From contig NC_054389.1 of assembly GCF_001625195.1 (NCBI RefSeq), positions 3,778,520-3,842,519 on the forward strand: 64,000 nt of DNA. The letters are read 5' to 3'. The translations under genes were made by a program, and so were the position numbers. Under the pieces are notes generated by a model. It searched no databases. It saw only the letters and a list, made by a program, of their open reading frames with translations, and was not told the origin of the DNA. Position 1 is the first letter of the stretch; each line of letters starts with the position of its first letter. This document shows positions 43,514 to 57,062 of the stretch, piece after piece. The stretch comes from Drechmeria coniospora. Lineage: Eukaryota; Ascomycota; Sordariomycetes; Hypocreales; Ophiocordycipitaceae.

Positions 43514-46500
43514 GTGGAGAGATGGGATGACATGGGCAGAATTGAGGGTTTGGGTGTGTACTGCAGGTTCCGGATACATGTGTCGAGACTAAAATAAGGT
43601 CAGGGGGTTTCGTCTAGGAGTTTCCAGCAGAAAACAACCAAAAATGAAGTTGCTGCGTTGCTCGCGCTCTTGCTCACGCTCTTTCTCGGTCCGAGCGACA
43701 CAGGTGACTGGCAGCAGGACAGCAGGACGTCGGGGTATCGGAGCATCGAGACGGCCGCCAACGAGCATCAACTCGCCTTTGTTCGGCAGCGGGGCCTGGC
43801 ACGCAGGAGCACCGGCTGGAGGCGGGGATCCTTTGTCATATTTGCTATCTACATTTGAGGGGCGGCGCCGTATTGTCGTGCCAGCTCGAAGTTTCCATCT
43901 GGTTGCAGCACAGTCGAATAGAAGTGGCCAGGTACCCGAGAAGTCGGGTGCCATCATCATTGCTTCGTCATTTCATTTGGAGAACAAGCCCGTTTCTGCG
44001 TAGCTCCACGCCGTGGCAGGTGGATTGAGCACGATACGGGGTCTCGCATGTTGGGGAGCCTGCCGCGTCTGCTGCCTGTAGGATATCGGCCGCTCCTCGG
44101 CCACAGACATTCACGGCCATCTGACTCACAGCATGCACGAGGGTTGTGAGGCCTCGGCTTTCCATCCGGGCTACGCTCTAGGCGTCCTTGGCAACGGCCA
44201 GGTGAAGCAGAAGGATTCACGGGGCCATGCTGGTACGCACGGGTCCGGGCTAACTACAGCACCACAGGGCACACAATTGTACTTGCAATTTTTGATCCCG
44301 CAGCCTCGTGCATGTATGGACAGCCGTGGGCGCCGTGACGTCACCAGCAAGGATGCGTAATCATCCTCTGGGTCTTGTTTCAATTTATTTGCATAATGCA
44401 ACGCTTCATGTAAACAGCAGGGTATGCTTGTGGACGGATTCGGCCATGCCGGATGAAGATGCCGATCGATGACGGATGGATGGCGAGATTTGGGCGCGGA
44501 GCGGAGAATGGATGTGCTCGTGCTCGTGAGCAACTGATGCAATCGAAGGCTCGTGTGCTGCCATCAAAGGCCAGGAGTAAGAAGTCGAGTCATGAATTCA
44601 TGGCTGACCGAGCAGGAGTCACTGGTGGTGAGATGTCCATCACGTGGTCTGACGCGATTCAGGCAGCAAGCTTGATTTCGGAGTTTTGCGGCGTTTGGGA
44701 ATGGCAGGCGGGGTGTTCGGAGAGAATCCACAGGCTCGGTCGAGGGTGCCTACGGCATGTCCAAGTAACTAATACTGTAATTACTGTACTTCGGTACGGA
44801 GTTCGCAGTACTGTACATGAATGCGTAAGTACTAACACCAGCAGCGAACAAGAGGTGTGCTTTTGCTGTACTTACGGAGTAAGTACTCGTATTATTGCTC
44901 TATTAGTCAACGCCATGATCCACTACTCCTTAAGTAGATCTGTAATACGAGCGGAGTGAGCACTACTGTACAGTACGCACTTTCTTACGCAGGCTGAACC
45001 ATACGAATGGTAGTACACTCACAGCTGCATCGATCGAGTCATGATATGACATGAAGCATCTGTTGCAAGTACAACCAAAGTTTGCGGCAGAAAGCATGAG
45101 GGGATGTGCAAGTAGGCAGAAGTATTGGCCAGGTGCAGAGATGAGTGAACCTGCTGTGCGTCAATCGGTACCTACTCGGAGCACGTGAATGTGCCACGTA
45201 ATTGCTTGAGAGGAAATATTGAGCACCTCACAGCTACGCACAAGCGCACACGTATTCTCAAGTACCAAGTAATTAGATTTTTGGCTGCATACGTGTACAG
45301 TACCTAGTTGTAGCTAGTACGTTGGGCACAGGAATTCGTGGATGAACGGCCCAGCATATCATACCAGGATCCACGGTGCTCTCTCTGGACAGCAGGTGCC
45401 TCACGCATCACCTCCTCAACACAGGAGGACCTTTCCGACATATAGCGCGCGCCGTTGTCCATTCTCGTACCGGTTTTATGTACATACAGTGAGCAACGAC
45501 ATTCTGCTTGGTCAGTTCCATGCAATACGATCACGAGACCGCGGCGTGCGTGTGCCTACGGACTTGCACAAAGATACGACAGTCGTATATGCCTGGGTAC
45601 AGGGTAGGTAGCAATGCTTACAGGCAGCCAACAGGATGGAAAGCGGGTGGTGGACGGAGGACTCGTGCGTGCATGGGCTGTTCCTGCTCGCCCGACGTGC
45701 TCGAGCCTTTGTGCCATTCCCAACAACCGTCCGGACTGCCGCGGCATTCGCCCTTGCCGACGGATAAATTTTTGCCACCCTTTTTTTGCCACCCTGCTGT
45801 CGCTCGTGAAGTCACCTTGTGTACAGTAGCCGTTCGGAACAGGCCCGTACGCCAGGCGGGTTTCCTGTCGGCGCGGATGAATTGCGGCTGACCTGGCCTG
45901 GTCAGTGAGTGGCTTGTACCTGCGACGGTACGCACGACGTATATTCCTACAGGGAGATGATTGCTTGCTTCAGCACGCACAAATGCTCCACCCAATAAAA
46001 TGGGTAATATGAGAGAGATGTCACAGGATCGATCAAGGGCACACGCCATGAAGTCACCCGGCCCGACTATTCGACCATCGATCGGGCAGCGCCAGTTGCG
46101 GGCGACGGCGTAGGCGAGGCGAGGGTGAGGGTGATGGGATCTCGTGCTAGCTTGTTGACGCTTGAGCTGGATGGCGTGGTGGGTAGAGGAATCGAAGCTC
46201 AACGAATACGCACACGTATTGCATTCTACCTACGCCTTGTTGCAGCCTGCCGAGTCTACCAGTACTGGCTCGTATCAAGCGGGAGAGTGCGAGTACTAGA
46301 GCAGGCAGGAAGCCAAACAGGCAGGAGCAGCCGGATCCTCGACAATCAGCATGCTCGATGCCTCAGGACGAGAAAGCAGGCTCGATGCCTCAGGAGCAAA
46401 AGGCAGACAGGTATTGCGTATAGTAGTAGATGATCGGAAGGAAGGACGGCGAATTCACGCTCGCACAGCTCCCAACGCCGGGATAATGGCACGACGACAC

Positions 46501-49500
46501 GATGTGAGCGTCCGTCGTCCGCACAGGCGCACATTCAAACGTGCACAGTGTTGAGCTGGAACAGTTCTGTTGTACTTACTCAGCACCTCCAGTAGCCGTT
46601 CGGAGTACATGATGCTGGTATTCTTTCGTACGACGGCACGGCATACTTACTTAGTACACCGCGTACGTATTGTACAGCCTGCTATTTGCCGGGTTGTGTA
46701 CCTAGTTGTACTGTGCCTGCAGGTGGCAAATTTCGACCATGATCTCCTGGTAGGGGATGGTGCGGACGGATCCCCCGGGACTGGCACGGGCACACCCTCC
46801 GCAGCCCAGGCACCGATGCCGGGGTCGTCATGAACGGAGTAATATCACTCGAAACTAGACACATCTGCAGCTGGAGCCGAGCAAAGAGTTGCAACGAATA
46901 ATGCGAACGTGTGACGGCTTGTCTGCGCGTGGTGCCACCCATTCCGTATCACGCCCTCGACGTCGCACGTACAGGCACCGTGCCGGCAAGTACTCCTGCA
47001 GCGAGAGGGGGTACCGAGTCTCGGGTATCTGTGCATGTGCGAACAAGACGGACGATTTGGGTCCAGACGTCGTCGCACTTGGACGTCGCACTTGGACCAC
47101 GGACGGCGGCCGGAAGCTGTTTCACCGAGCGGTCAGGTCATCATCGTGTGTTCATACGGACCAGACTTGCCCGTCATGCTGAGACAGAAAGACGACACAC
47201 AGCGTTTGCTGCAGGGGTCGTCGTCGGTGGCGCCTCTTTCTTCGCTTGCTGGCCGTTTCCAACACCACAGCAAACTGCAGGTACGCCAAGCTACCGAGTA
47301 CCGAGGTGCGCAGGCAGTGCACGCCGGTCACGTACGCCGTACTGTATACCGTACCCAAGTGCGCGCACTCACTGCAAGCACAGCCGTAGGTTGGTCGTGC
47401 GGTGACTGGTGGCGTTGCTGAAGAGGGGTGGAGCGACATGATGGTGGCGATGGCCATGCCATGACGACGGCGACGGCGAGGAGGGGGATGTGGTCAAGTC
47501 AGACCAGGAGGAAACCGAGGGGGTCCATACAGAGTACCTGTACTCCGTACACGCACACACACTTGTCCACCTGCGTGCACATACTCCCCGCCCTCGTTCG
47601 AGAGAGCGGCGCTGCAGGCACTAATTATCTACAGATATCCGCACCGACACATGCACTCGACGCATGCAACAACTCGCCTGCCATGCGATGCACATTCAAT
47701 CGAACAGAAGAAACAGGAAACACGCACACGCACACGCACACGCATTAAACTCCAGCACAACACACCTGCACTTGCTCGTTCTCGTACACCGTACATCCGT
47801 ACGTACGGCCAGTGCGGCCTGACCGCTGCGGCGTGTCCCGTACATGTGCTTGCTGCCCGCCGTTTGTGCGCACTGGAAATACGCTGCATGTACATGTACG
47901 TGCGTGGCACAAAATACACTGTACTTGCCACCGCCATGTGTTGGCAGCATGCGTTGCTGCCTTGCTTCCCGCCACCTTGCTTGTGGCCACCAGACGCGAC
48001 GCATGGGAGGCCAGCAAGTGCACTACGTGTACATTCGCCAGTTGCCCGTTCCTGAATCGATGAGCAGCGATCACCATCGGCCGTGCCGTCGTGTCGTGTT
48101 GCGCTCGCTCTCGGCTTTGTACTCTACGCACACCGGTTCTGGCTCCGCGCACCATTTCTTGCTCGTCGCAGTGCACCTCCGTCCAATCGATGACTCCCAA
48201 GTCTGCTCGGGCATGGGCTGCCTCGCCCCTCCATTGGCTGGAGTGCTCGAGGCACCCACACGTCGCCGCCCACGCTATGCCCGGATTGGCGAAGAGGAGA
48301 TCAACGACGGAAGCGAGCGACTTTTCTTCTGTCACAGGCTATGAGCAAGTACTTGCGCACATGCACTTGCAAATGTGTACAGTAATACCCCGTACTGTAA
48401 GTACTTACTCCGTAATACATGTATTCTTTATTTCTCCATACTTGTCCTGTACTGTAAGTGTGCAGTACTTGTCCTTGGCCTTGGGTGCAAGTACACATTC
48501 GTACTTGGGTGTTCGGGACATGTGGATCCTGCGAGAAATGGTACTGTGTTTGTACTGCAAGCCCTGTATTGGATAGGAAAGACCTCGTCGGCTCAGACGT
48601 AGGCTGGCTGATGGTGAAGCGCCAGTTCAGAGGACAGACCGCCTCCAGGAACGTACGAGGAAGGTACACGAAATCAGGTAGTGAACCACCACCTAGCGCC
48701 TGGACTTGGGGGCCGACCAGGAGGTATCGCTTGGATGATGATGACCTGGCTCCGGAGAGGTATATCTGGCTACTGGCAGAGCTTCCGATCGTCCGGCCCC
48801 CGTACTGCGTTCCTGCCTACCTCCAGCTCGTACGTGCCTTGATGACGATTAAATCCCCCTCTGCGAGGTATATGTTTCGTAGTCGCCTGTGCGGGAAAAG
48901 TAGGTGAATTGCTGCACTCGTAGGTGTGCGTGTCCTCGTTCGCAAACTAGTCCCAAGTCCGTACCACCATTGCCCACAGGTGCACTGTGCAGTGACCAGC
49001 CAGTGACACCCACCAGACGAGGATGAGGGTCGGCCAAGCTGCTGGCCAGTGGTCGGGGCCCCTCGCCCCCTCCCCCTCTTCCCCCCTCCGGACCCCCAAC
49101 GCTCGCCCCCCCGACTCGAGGCTCTCTCACTTGCTTTCCCCGGCTGCCCCCCTTCCCCTCCCTCCCTTGTCTCCTGTCTGACAGCCTGTCGTCTGGCTTG
49201 GGCCCAGACGGCAGGGGGAAGCCTCTGGCCGACGCAGGAGAGCTGACCAGCCAAGCAAACTGGCCAACTAAAAAGTACACTACATGTACGTAGTGCTGCT
49301 CCGTAATTCACTCCGTACTAGTAAATTAATGGATCATTCCGTATACTAGGTAGGTACCTGCACCAGTGTGTACCGGTGCGCACCCGCGACAAGTACTGTA
49401 TTGCTCCCTAGTTGTTACTGTCCTACGGCAAGTATGTGGAGGGAGTACCTCTCGTAGCCGCGCACTAACATACAGTGCACATCGTGGGCAAGTCAGCAGG

Positions 49501-51369
49501 AAATGTACAGTACTTGGCTTACCGTAGTACGCATCACAACGCATGGCATTGGTAATACTAGGTACGCAAATGCGGGACGAGGCCATGAATAAAAAACCCA
49601 ACGGCCCTCGCAACTTTTCCACCCTTCCTTCACTGTGCTGCAGCGTCGTCACGATGAAGTCCGAAACTACCCAGTAAGCAGCGACTCTCCGAAGTCTGCT
49701 CTGGCTCCAACATTTCTCTGCTCTCGACTCCCGTCACCATTGTTTACCCCCGCCCTTGATCCCCTCCCACCGTCATTTTCACCTCGCGCGCCGTTGCTGT
49801 TCCCCAGCGGCATTTAATCGTACTTCTTTCTGCCTGCCACCCGCACCGCCGCCCGCTCTGCTGTCAGCAGGAGAAACGCCGCTGCACTGCCACAGCCACA
49901 GCCACGACCACGGCCACAGCGCTGCACTCACGCATTGCCGAACGCACGACGGTACGGACACTGACCCACGTCCACGCTCAACGCTCGCCCGCACCGCAGA
50001 CGCAAGCACCCACGCACGCAACAACCGCTGCTGGCCCAACAGGACCTGCTGGCTCAGTCTCCCACCACGGCTTCGCCTTGCCTCACCTCTTCTCGCCTTT
50101 GCCCCTTCCGACTCGGTGTGCACGCACGACGACGACTGTGCCAAACGCTGGCTTGCATCTTGGCCCTCGCCCCTCCCAGTCCCCTGATCGGATCCGCCGG
50201 TCGAAAGAAGCAGGCGGTCAGCCTGTCGGTCAGGTCAGGTACGGAGCGTGCGCTAGCTCGAATTGAATTCTCACGGATTCGCCGTTGCGGCCTACCTGCC
50301 TCAGGCTCAGACTCTTCGTCAGCCCGTCTCAGCCAAACGCCGTCTCAGCCAGCCAACCCGCCAGCCCACACCAGGTAGCCAACCAGTCAGTCAGTCTCGC
50401 TCAGATTTAGTCACCTCGCTGTCTCCGAAATCGCAAGAAGGGGCCCCCCACCCCACCCATTTGGTCCGCGCGGCAACTCTCGGTCGCCACCTGCAGGAGT
50501 CACCCACCCACCCCGCCGGTACCCACTTTGCCTCCCAAGCCTGTCACCACCTTGTACTCACTGTACTCGCTCACGCTCGTAAGTAAGTACTTACTCACCT
50601 TCTGCCTGCTGCTCGAACCATCCGCCTCGCCTCTTAGGCCACGACGCGATAAGGAGTCACCTCGCCTTGGCGGCCTCGCAATAAATACCACTATTGCCGC
50701 CAGCCGCTGCATCGTCTCGTACCTGCGTCGCTCGCTCCCTCTCATCGCGACGCGGCACCGCCGGGCAGACTCTTCCCTCACCCCGACGCCGCTTGTCCCC
50801 AGCGTAACGTATCTTTGGCGTCACACCACACGCACACACACACACACACACACTCGCACGCACACACACACGCAAACAGGCGCACACGCCCAAACACGCA
50901 CACGCACCCGCAGACGGACATCCATACACGCACGCACACGCACGCACCTGCACGAACGCAACTCTACGCCTCGGCTCCCGGCTCTCAACGAACTCAACGT
51001 CTCCTTGCCGCCACCGATGGTCGTTGCTTCGTAGCCACCATCACCCTCTCCGACTCGCCTCTTTGCAGCATTTCTTCGCGATGCGTCGTGCCAGTCGCAT
51101 TCATACCACTCCAGTCGCCGTCTTTGCGTTGCCTTTTCAACCTACCATCGTTCCCGTCAACTCACTCAGCCGTCGATAAACTCGTCTGAGCGGCTGCTTG
51201 GTTGCAACCTTTGACCCGGAACGTCTCTCTGGTCTGCTCGACGGTTTCCGTCCGCGTCCAGTTGGTTGACCTGGCCATCGACGGCGGCTGGAAACTCCTT
51301 CCGTCTCGACCTGAACACATCTCGAGTGGGACACGACCTGCTTGAGATAGCGCCCCTTCCTCGATCAGC
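43514..51369. other. Gene-poor region sub2 / cyclin
   Basis: This 7.9-kb gap holds no gene I can name. GTAC-rich islands occur at about 44760-44990, 45240-45320, 46560-46710, 47330-47560, 47770-47930, 48345-48560 and 49260-49570. Bases about 49620-51360 are C-rich on the plus strand with a CA microsatellite, and look like the promoter and long leader of the cyclin gene. A 16-base direct repeat (GCTCGATGCCTCAGGA) occurs at 46353 and 46380. Open frames such as 47745-48335 (minus) have no recognisable domain. Confidence 0.5.
50822..50952 (+). repeat. CA-rich microsatellite
   Basis: A tract of CACACA/CGCACA units with small interruptions, in the C-rich leader about 420-550 bases upstream of the cyclin start codon. 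Confidence 0.85.
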
Positions 51370-53372
51370 ATGGCGTCCCACATGCATCCTTCGCCCGTCT
51401 CCCCTCCATCCCCCATGCTCTATTCTTCTTCCGGCTCATCCTCGAACGCCGTGCCGTCGGCTTCCCTCACGTCCGAGTCGTCGGTTACCCCGTCGCAAAT
51501 GTCCGACACCTCCTCCGCGTCGGCAAACACGTCCTTCTCCTCCGCTTCGGCAAACACGTCCTACTCCGACTCGTGCGACAACTACTGTCCCTCCAACTGC
51601 GTCGCCACACCTTCGGACGATGCGTCTACCTTCCGCCGCTCGCTTCTCCCCCAGGACGAAGTCTCCCTTCCCCCGGAGCAGCGGCAGAACCCGAGGCGCA
51701 CCACCGCCCGCTCCCATTCCCAGCACGCCGCCCCGCCGGCTTTGGTTCGAGAGGTCGATCGCCGAGTCGGCTTCGTCGACGGCCTTGTTGGTAGGTCACG
51801 CCTGATCCCCTTCCCCGTTCGCGACGAGCGCTTAGCCTTCCTCCCTCGACAGACGCCGCTGCCCAGATGGTCGAGGCCATCTGGCCGCTCTCCTCCGTCG
51901 ATGAGCTCGGCGGCAGGTCGGTCCTCCCACTGCGCACCTTCATCCAGGAGACTCTTCGCCGCGCTCGCACCAGTTACTCGACTCTCCAGGTCGCACTGTA
52001 CTACTTGATTCTCATCAAACCCAGCGTTCCTTCGTACAAATCCCCCTGCACCCTCTCCGGTTCCGGCCGCGTCATCCTCTGCGGCCGCCGCATGTTCCTC
52101 GCCGCCCTCATCCTCTCTTGCAAGTACCTTCAAGACCGCAACTTTTCCGCCGGCGCGTGGAGCAGGATCTCGGGCCTCTCCGTCAGGGAGATTAACCGAA
52201 ACGAGCTTGCATTTCTCTTTGCCGTCGACTGGAAGCTGCACGTCACCGATGACGTCTTCCAGCGCTGGACCGAAATCTTTCTCCGATGCACCTCGTCCTC
52301 GGCTCCGTCGCAGTCCCTCAGCTGGAAGCAGATGGCCCGCAAGCTGGACCCGGGACTGACCAACATCGACACCCTGATCCCTCGATCGTCCCCCAAGGTC
52401 ACCGACCTGGCGGCCCTGGCGGTGCGGAGCATCCTGAACGCGCCCGCGGAACCACGCTCCACGCCGACGCCGCACGTCAACTCGATGTCGTGCGACGCAC
52501 CCGCCTTCATGGAGCCGCAGCCCATGCGTACCTGCGGCCGCCCCGCGCCGCTGCTCAACGAGCGCCTTGCCCCCCTGGCGAGCGGATTCTTCACTCCTGC
52601 AGCGAGTGTAGCTTCGCGCACCACGGGCTTGGCCATGCCGCGGACGGACTGTGCCGGTGGTATCCAGGGGCTGGATCGGCTCCCGCACCTTGTCGCCTCG
52701 TCGCCGCAGGGCCGCTTCCCCACGGCCCGCCGAACTTCGCTGGCAAATTCCGTCTCGTCCGTCTCGTCCCCCGAATCCACGTTTTCCGCCCCGTCACGTT
52801 CGCGCTCCGCTTCCTTCTCCTCTGCCTCCTCGCTCGCTAGCGCGACCCACTGCGCCCTCAAGCCTAGTGTGCCGTCGCGATCCCGAGCGATGGAGGCGTC
52901 GGACGAAAGCGTGAGCACGAAGTCGAGTGTCCTGGCGGTGCCTCAAGCGCACCCTGGGTACCTCGTGTCGTCGGGTACGTCGCTGGATACGCGCTCGGAA
53001 GGGCGCGTCGGCGAGTTCGCCCCGGCCTCGGGAGAGGTAGGAGTCACCGTCGTCGCCCTCGACGAGCGTCAGAAGCACGATCTTGCCACCAAATCTGGTC
53101 GAAAGCGAAGCAGAAACCAATCGGCGGACACGGCGCAACATCTTGTTCGTGCTGTCGCGCCTGCCAGCGACCCTTGTACGCTGGCCTGGCTCGGCGGTGA
53201 CGAGGGATCCCATGCCAACTTGTCGGAACCGCTCCTGCAAATGCGCTTCGGCGCAAGCATGGGGGCCCCTGCCAAACGAGTTTGCTACGCCGCCGGCCCT
53301 GGGGCTGTAGAGAACGTTGAGCAGAGCATCAGCTTCACGAGACGGGGAACGTGGGACAGTGCTATGGAATAG
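51370..53372 (+). CDS. Cyclin, PHO80 family (Pcl-type)
   Basis: Two exons (51370-51790, 51853-53372) encode 646 residues. The cyclin box spans about 160-285: LPLRTFIQETLRRARTSY, then ALYYLILIKPSVPS, CGRRMFLAALILSCKYLQDR and INRNELAFLFAVDWKLHV. These are hallmarks of PHO80-like cyclins (Pcl1/2/5 and PclA type) that pair with the Pho85/PHOA kinase and couple nutrient or morphogenetic signals to the cell cycle. The N-terminal 140 residues are Ser/Thr/Pro-rich, and the C-terminal 350 are also disordered and Ser-rich with many Ser-Pro/Thr-Pro candidate CDK sites. The single 62-nt intron joins GLV to DAAAQMVEAIWP. Which Pcl subgroup it belongs to cannot be decided by eye. Confidence 0.85.
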
Positions 53373-54774
53373 CATGCCCAAGACATGCGCCGCATGGTTC
53401 CAGTCATATTGTTCGCATGCACCGGACGCCCAAGGCAGCTCCGTTTGGCACACGACGGTATGGCACGGGTTCACTCGGTATCGTTCATTGTTTTCCCTGC
53501 CTCGTTCTTCAAAACAATTGGGGTGTACCCCCGTTTCATTGCGTGTGCTTGAGAAGCGAGGAGGACAGGAAGTCTCTCTGCCAATGGATTTTTTTTTCCG
53601 TCTTGAAAACACACTACCTGGCGCCCTTGATCATCTGCTTTTTTTCACAACGCAGAGAACTTGCAATGGTACCAAATGGCGCGCGGGACATTGCGCTGAA
53701 AATTTCATTCATGCAGCATGCATCGTTCGGTTCGGCGGGACATTTTTTCTTCCTCTGGATATTGTATGATAAAACTTAGCTTGTTAGCTTGTTCGGAGTC
53801 GGGAAACATAATTGAAGCGATATTTGCATAAAGCTTTGAATGAAACATGTGCGCACGTGCACACGACTGATTCGTAGTTTGAAAATAGCTGGGCGAAATT
53901 TCAAGAAATAGGCATGACGAACACCTGAATGTGACATATTATCCTATCCCCCTTTCGTGCAACCGGAGCGTCTGCGACTTGTTTCCGACTTTCCGCGTGT
54001 GGAACGGCGTGAACAATGGTGAGCGAAGAACCCAATAGTTGTCCCGTTGATCCCCAGCGACTAGTTTGGCACCGGACCAGATAGTTGCCGGGGGCTTCTA
54101 TGTGCGGTGGCCGAGTTGTTCGCTCTGAGCTAGCAGATGGCGAGCAAGGAGAATTCGCTGGGATCTGCGCTTCCAAGACGGCTCGAGGCAGGCCAAAGGA
54201 CTGAGGGTTGGAGGAGTGATGGACGAGATAGAAGACGGCTGGGGACAAGGCCAGGATGCGTTCCACCGTTTCAAGTTATGCTCGTCGGCACGAGGTTCTG
54301 AGCTGAGCCTGAGTGTATGTATGGGTGGGTGGGATTGGTCTCCGTCGAATTGTCGAGTCCATGTGAGTCGAAACGAGCACAAGTGCCACGAAAAGGTAAC
54401 GAGTGACGGAGAACAAGCCGCCAGCAAGCCGATGTGGCTCATTCGTGGGGGCCACCTTGATTGACTGCCGCTGGCGAGGAGTTCTGGGATCCATGTCACA
54501 AAACTTCGTTGTGCATGCAGGTAGCTTGTCCGTCTCCATTCCGACAAAATCGTACCGGCCGTGAAGGTATAGGCCGTATCTCACCCACGTTTCCATTCAA
54601 GCTTGACGCTATAGTGGCCACCATCGTTTCTTCTGCCGGAGTGAAGATACCAGTCATCAGTACACAAGTAATACCGCCTGATACTGCACTGCAGGCAATT
54701 ATAGAACTCTGCAGTGTGCACCAACGGGCGGTGAGGTTCCTGGAGGGGAGAGCTACTCAGCCAGCATTGACGGA
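53373..54774. other. Convergent intergenic region cyclin / F-box-like gene
   Basis: A 1.4-kb spacer with T-rich stretches (for example near 53588 and 53640) likely belonging to the cyclin 3' UTR. There is no GTAC island and no recognisable gene. Confidence 0.55.
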
Positions 54775-55872
54775 TCAAGGGAAAAAACCGAGGGCATGAT
54801 GACGGGATCCATCCAGAATGCGGGCAAGTCCTTGCGATGAGCCTGCTTGGGTAGCAGAGTTCCAATCAAAGTTGGCAAGCCGCGATCGGACGACGTCTGG
54901 GGGCAGGTCTCTAAACATCCAGTCCCCCATCAAGCAGTTGCTCACGAGAGCATTAGGGGCCGCTGCGGAGAGGATGGCATTCTCGAGGCACTGCATCCTG
55001 ACCTCCCACGGCGGCAAGGTCTGGCCGTCGGCATCGTAGGTGATACCCCCTCGAGTAAGCCAGAAGAGGCGGCGCAGCTTCTCATCATCCCAGGGGCCGG
55101 TGATGAGATGGATGGGCATGCGAGTGAGGGGATGGACGTCTTGTGAGTGCCATGTGGTGGGTTCGACGAAAAAGGATGGCCACTTCAGCGCTTGCTGGTA
55201 GTCAGCCTCGAAGCAGCGGCGGCTGTCGAAATGACCAAAGCCGCCTTCGCGAGAGTGGTCCCGGGAGGAGAATTGATCCAGCCATGGCGTGCAGTGGGTG
55301 TACCACCGGTCGTGCGCGTAACGGTCGGCCCAGATCTGCTGTGCTTGCAGGATGAAGTCGATCTTGACCCAAGGAAGTTCCAAGATGGCCGTCTACCACG
55401 GCCGTGTCAGCTTCATGCGGAGTGAGTGGGCGAGGCGCGGAGGACAGACCTGAAGTTGATGATCGCCGTGACAGGGGATTTTACTCTGACCCTTCGGGAC
55501 TTCTTCTTCTCCGGGAACGTAGTGAACAGGCTGGGAGACGGGGATTCCAAAGCCCTGCTGCCAAGTGTCGTGGAAGGCCCAGATGAACTGGCGCAGCAAG
55601 GTAGCGGGGTGGGAAAGCTTTATGCCGATGACGGGGCTCGCACGCGGCAGGGAGAGACTGGAGCTGTAGAGCAAGATGAGCTCGAGCACTTCTGAGGGCA
55701 GGGAGTCGAGAGTCAGGCGAGGTCGGGCAGCGCGGCTGGCGACGACGGACCCGATCGTTCTCCTCTTCTTCCGCTCCGGTCGTTGCAAGATCAAGGGGAC
55801 GGCGGTCTTGGCCGATGATTTTCGCTTGCCTCTGACGTGCACGGGGGTGAGGGTCATGGGAGCCGGAGGCAT
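54775..55872 (-). CDS. F-box-like domain protein of unknown function
   Basis: Two exons on the minus strand (55450-55872, 54775-55392) encode 346 residues. The first 50 residues are basic with nuclear-localisation-type clusters (RGKRKSSAK, RPERKKRRT). A degenerate F-box follows: LTLDSLPSEVLELILLYSSSLSLPRASPVIG. F-box proteins usually bring substrates to SCF ubiquitin ligases via Skp1. The C-terminal 200 residues (for example KIDFILQAQQIWADRYAH and GDWMFRDLPPDVVR) resemble uncharacterised fungal proteins in which such an F-box is followed by a tryptophan-rich region. The 57-nt intron joins HQLQ to TAILELPWVK. Exon 2 begins TAILEL, so a TTG reading at 55383 is not the start. Confidence 0.75.
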
Positions 55873-57062
55873 GCTTGCTGAGACGAGATTGGGGTAGAAT
55901 TCCGTATTTACATGTCGGTGCCAGTGTTTGCAGCCCGCCTGCTAAGAGTAGGGTGATGATCTAGAGCTCAATCATGCGCAGAGTGCGTGACAGTTGATGC
56001 GGTCGATGTTGGGTCGAAGCTTGCGCCAAATGATCAGGGATTGAATATCTGGCTGTCGCATCGTGGAGGCGTGTTCTTCATAACTTTCCTCATTCCCAAC
56101 TGTCGTATTCACCATGGAGGCTGATGGACACACAGGTAGATGGCCGGCGTCTAGCAGCGGAATGGTGAAGAAGACCAAGAAGACATTGATTCGAATGCTG
56201 GATGTATTTTCCGACTCTCATGCATTGCCATTTGCTGTAGGGTACTCCGTACAGAGTACGGAGTATACGTAATACTAATATTACTCGGTCACGCACCTGT
56301 GCTGTGTACAGTACGGTATTAATACAGCACTGCGTACGGAGTACTAGGTACTAGGTACTAAGGCTTGCGATGAACATGTACAGTACCTACAGTACAGTAG
56401 GTCGTAGCACAAGTATTTACTTGTACTGTACGTACACCTAAGACTGAAGCTGCTTGTAGTGCCTATTTGCACTGTAATACAGAGTATTCAAGTATACACC
56501 TCAAGTATGGTAGGTACTTGTACCACTGCAAGTAAGTAAGTAGTATGTGCCAACTTGGAGTTCTTTAGGCTCTGATACTCCGTGCCACTACGGACTGTAC
56601 ACAAGTCAGTACTTACCCTCTCCTCCGTACTGTAGTTGTACTAGAGTTATTAGGTAGGTACATGTACTTGTACATACTGGATATGTGCAAGTCTTACTAC
56701 AGTATGTGCTGCCTGGAACCACTGTACTGTACTGTACTCTGTACTCCAAAGTCCTTCCACTGGTCCGTTTGTGTCCTTCATGTAAGTACAGTACACGGAA
56801 GTAAGTACATGAATAAGTACTTACTAGGTACTTTAAGTACATGCACTTGTAAGTATGGAGTACTCCATACAATATCGTACTATGCCGTACGGAGTACTCC
56901 GCGATTATTTCTCCAAGGATACGATCGAGACGTTTTGCAGATGCATCTTTTTTTGATGCTACGATATTGACTCCACGCACGGTTCTTCTGTCGTAGCTGC
57001 ACACCACATACGACGGCCTCCATGCCACTCCATCGCCACCTTGCTGCTGCCAGATTGCCGTG
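55873..57062. promoter_or_regulatory. Divergent intergenic region F-box-like / mrs2 with GTAC island
   Basis: Bases about 56235-56900 are a dense GTAC-rich island that fills the middle of the space between two divergent genes. The flanks (55873-56230 and 56900-57062) are plain sequence, the most likely place for the core promoters. Confidence 0.55.
56243..56265. repeat. Perfect inverted repeat of the core word, 10-base arms
   Basis: TACTCCGTAC (56243-56252) and its exact reverse complement GTACGGAGTA (56256-56265) are separated by AGA. It lies at the edge of the island between two divergent promoters. Confidence 0.9.

Noticed and set aside
47745..48335. A 196-codon minus-strand frame
   Set aside because: Composition is Cys/His/Ala-rich with no domain, and GTAC words run through it. 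It is probably non-coding.
51582..52688. A 368-codon minus-strand frame
   Set aside because: It is antisense to the cyclin coding region, whose cyclin box is unmistakable.
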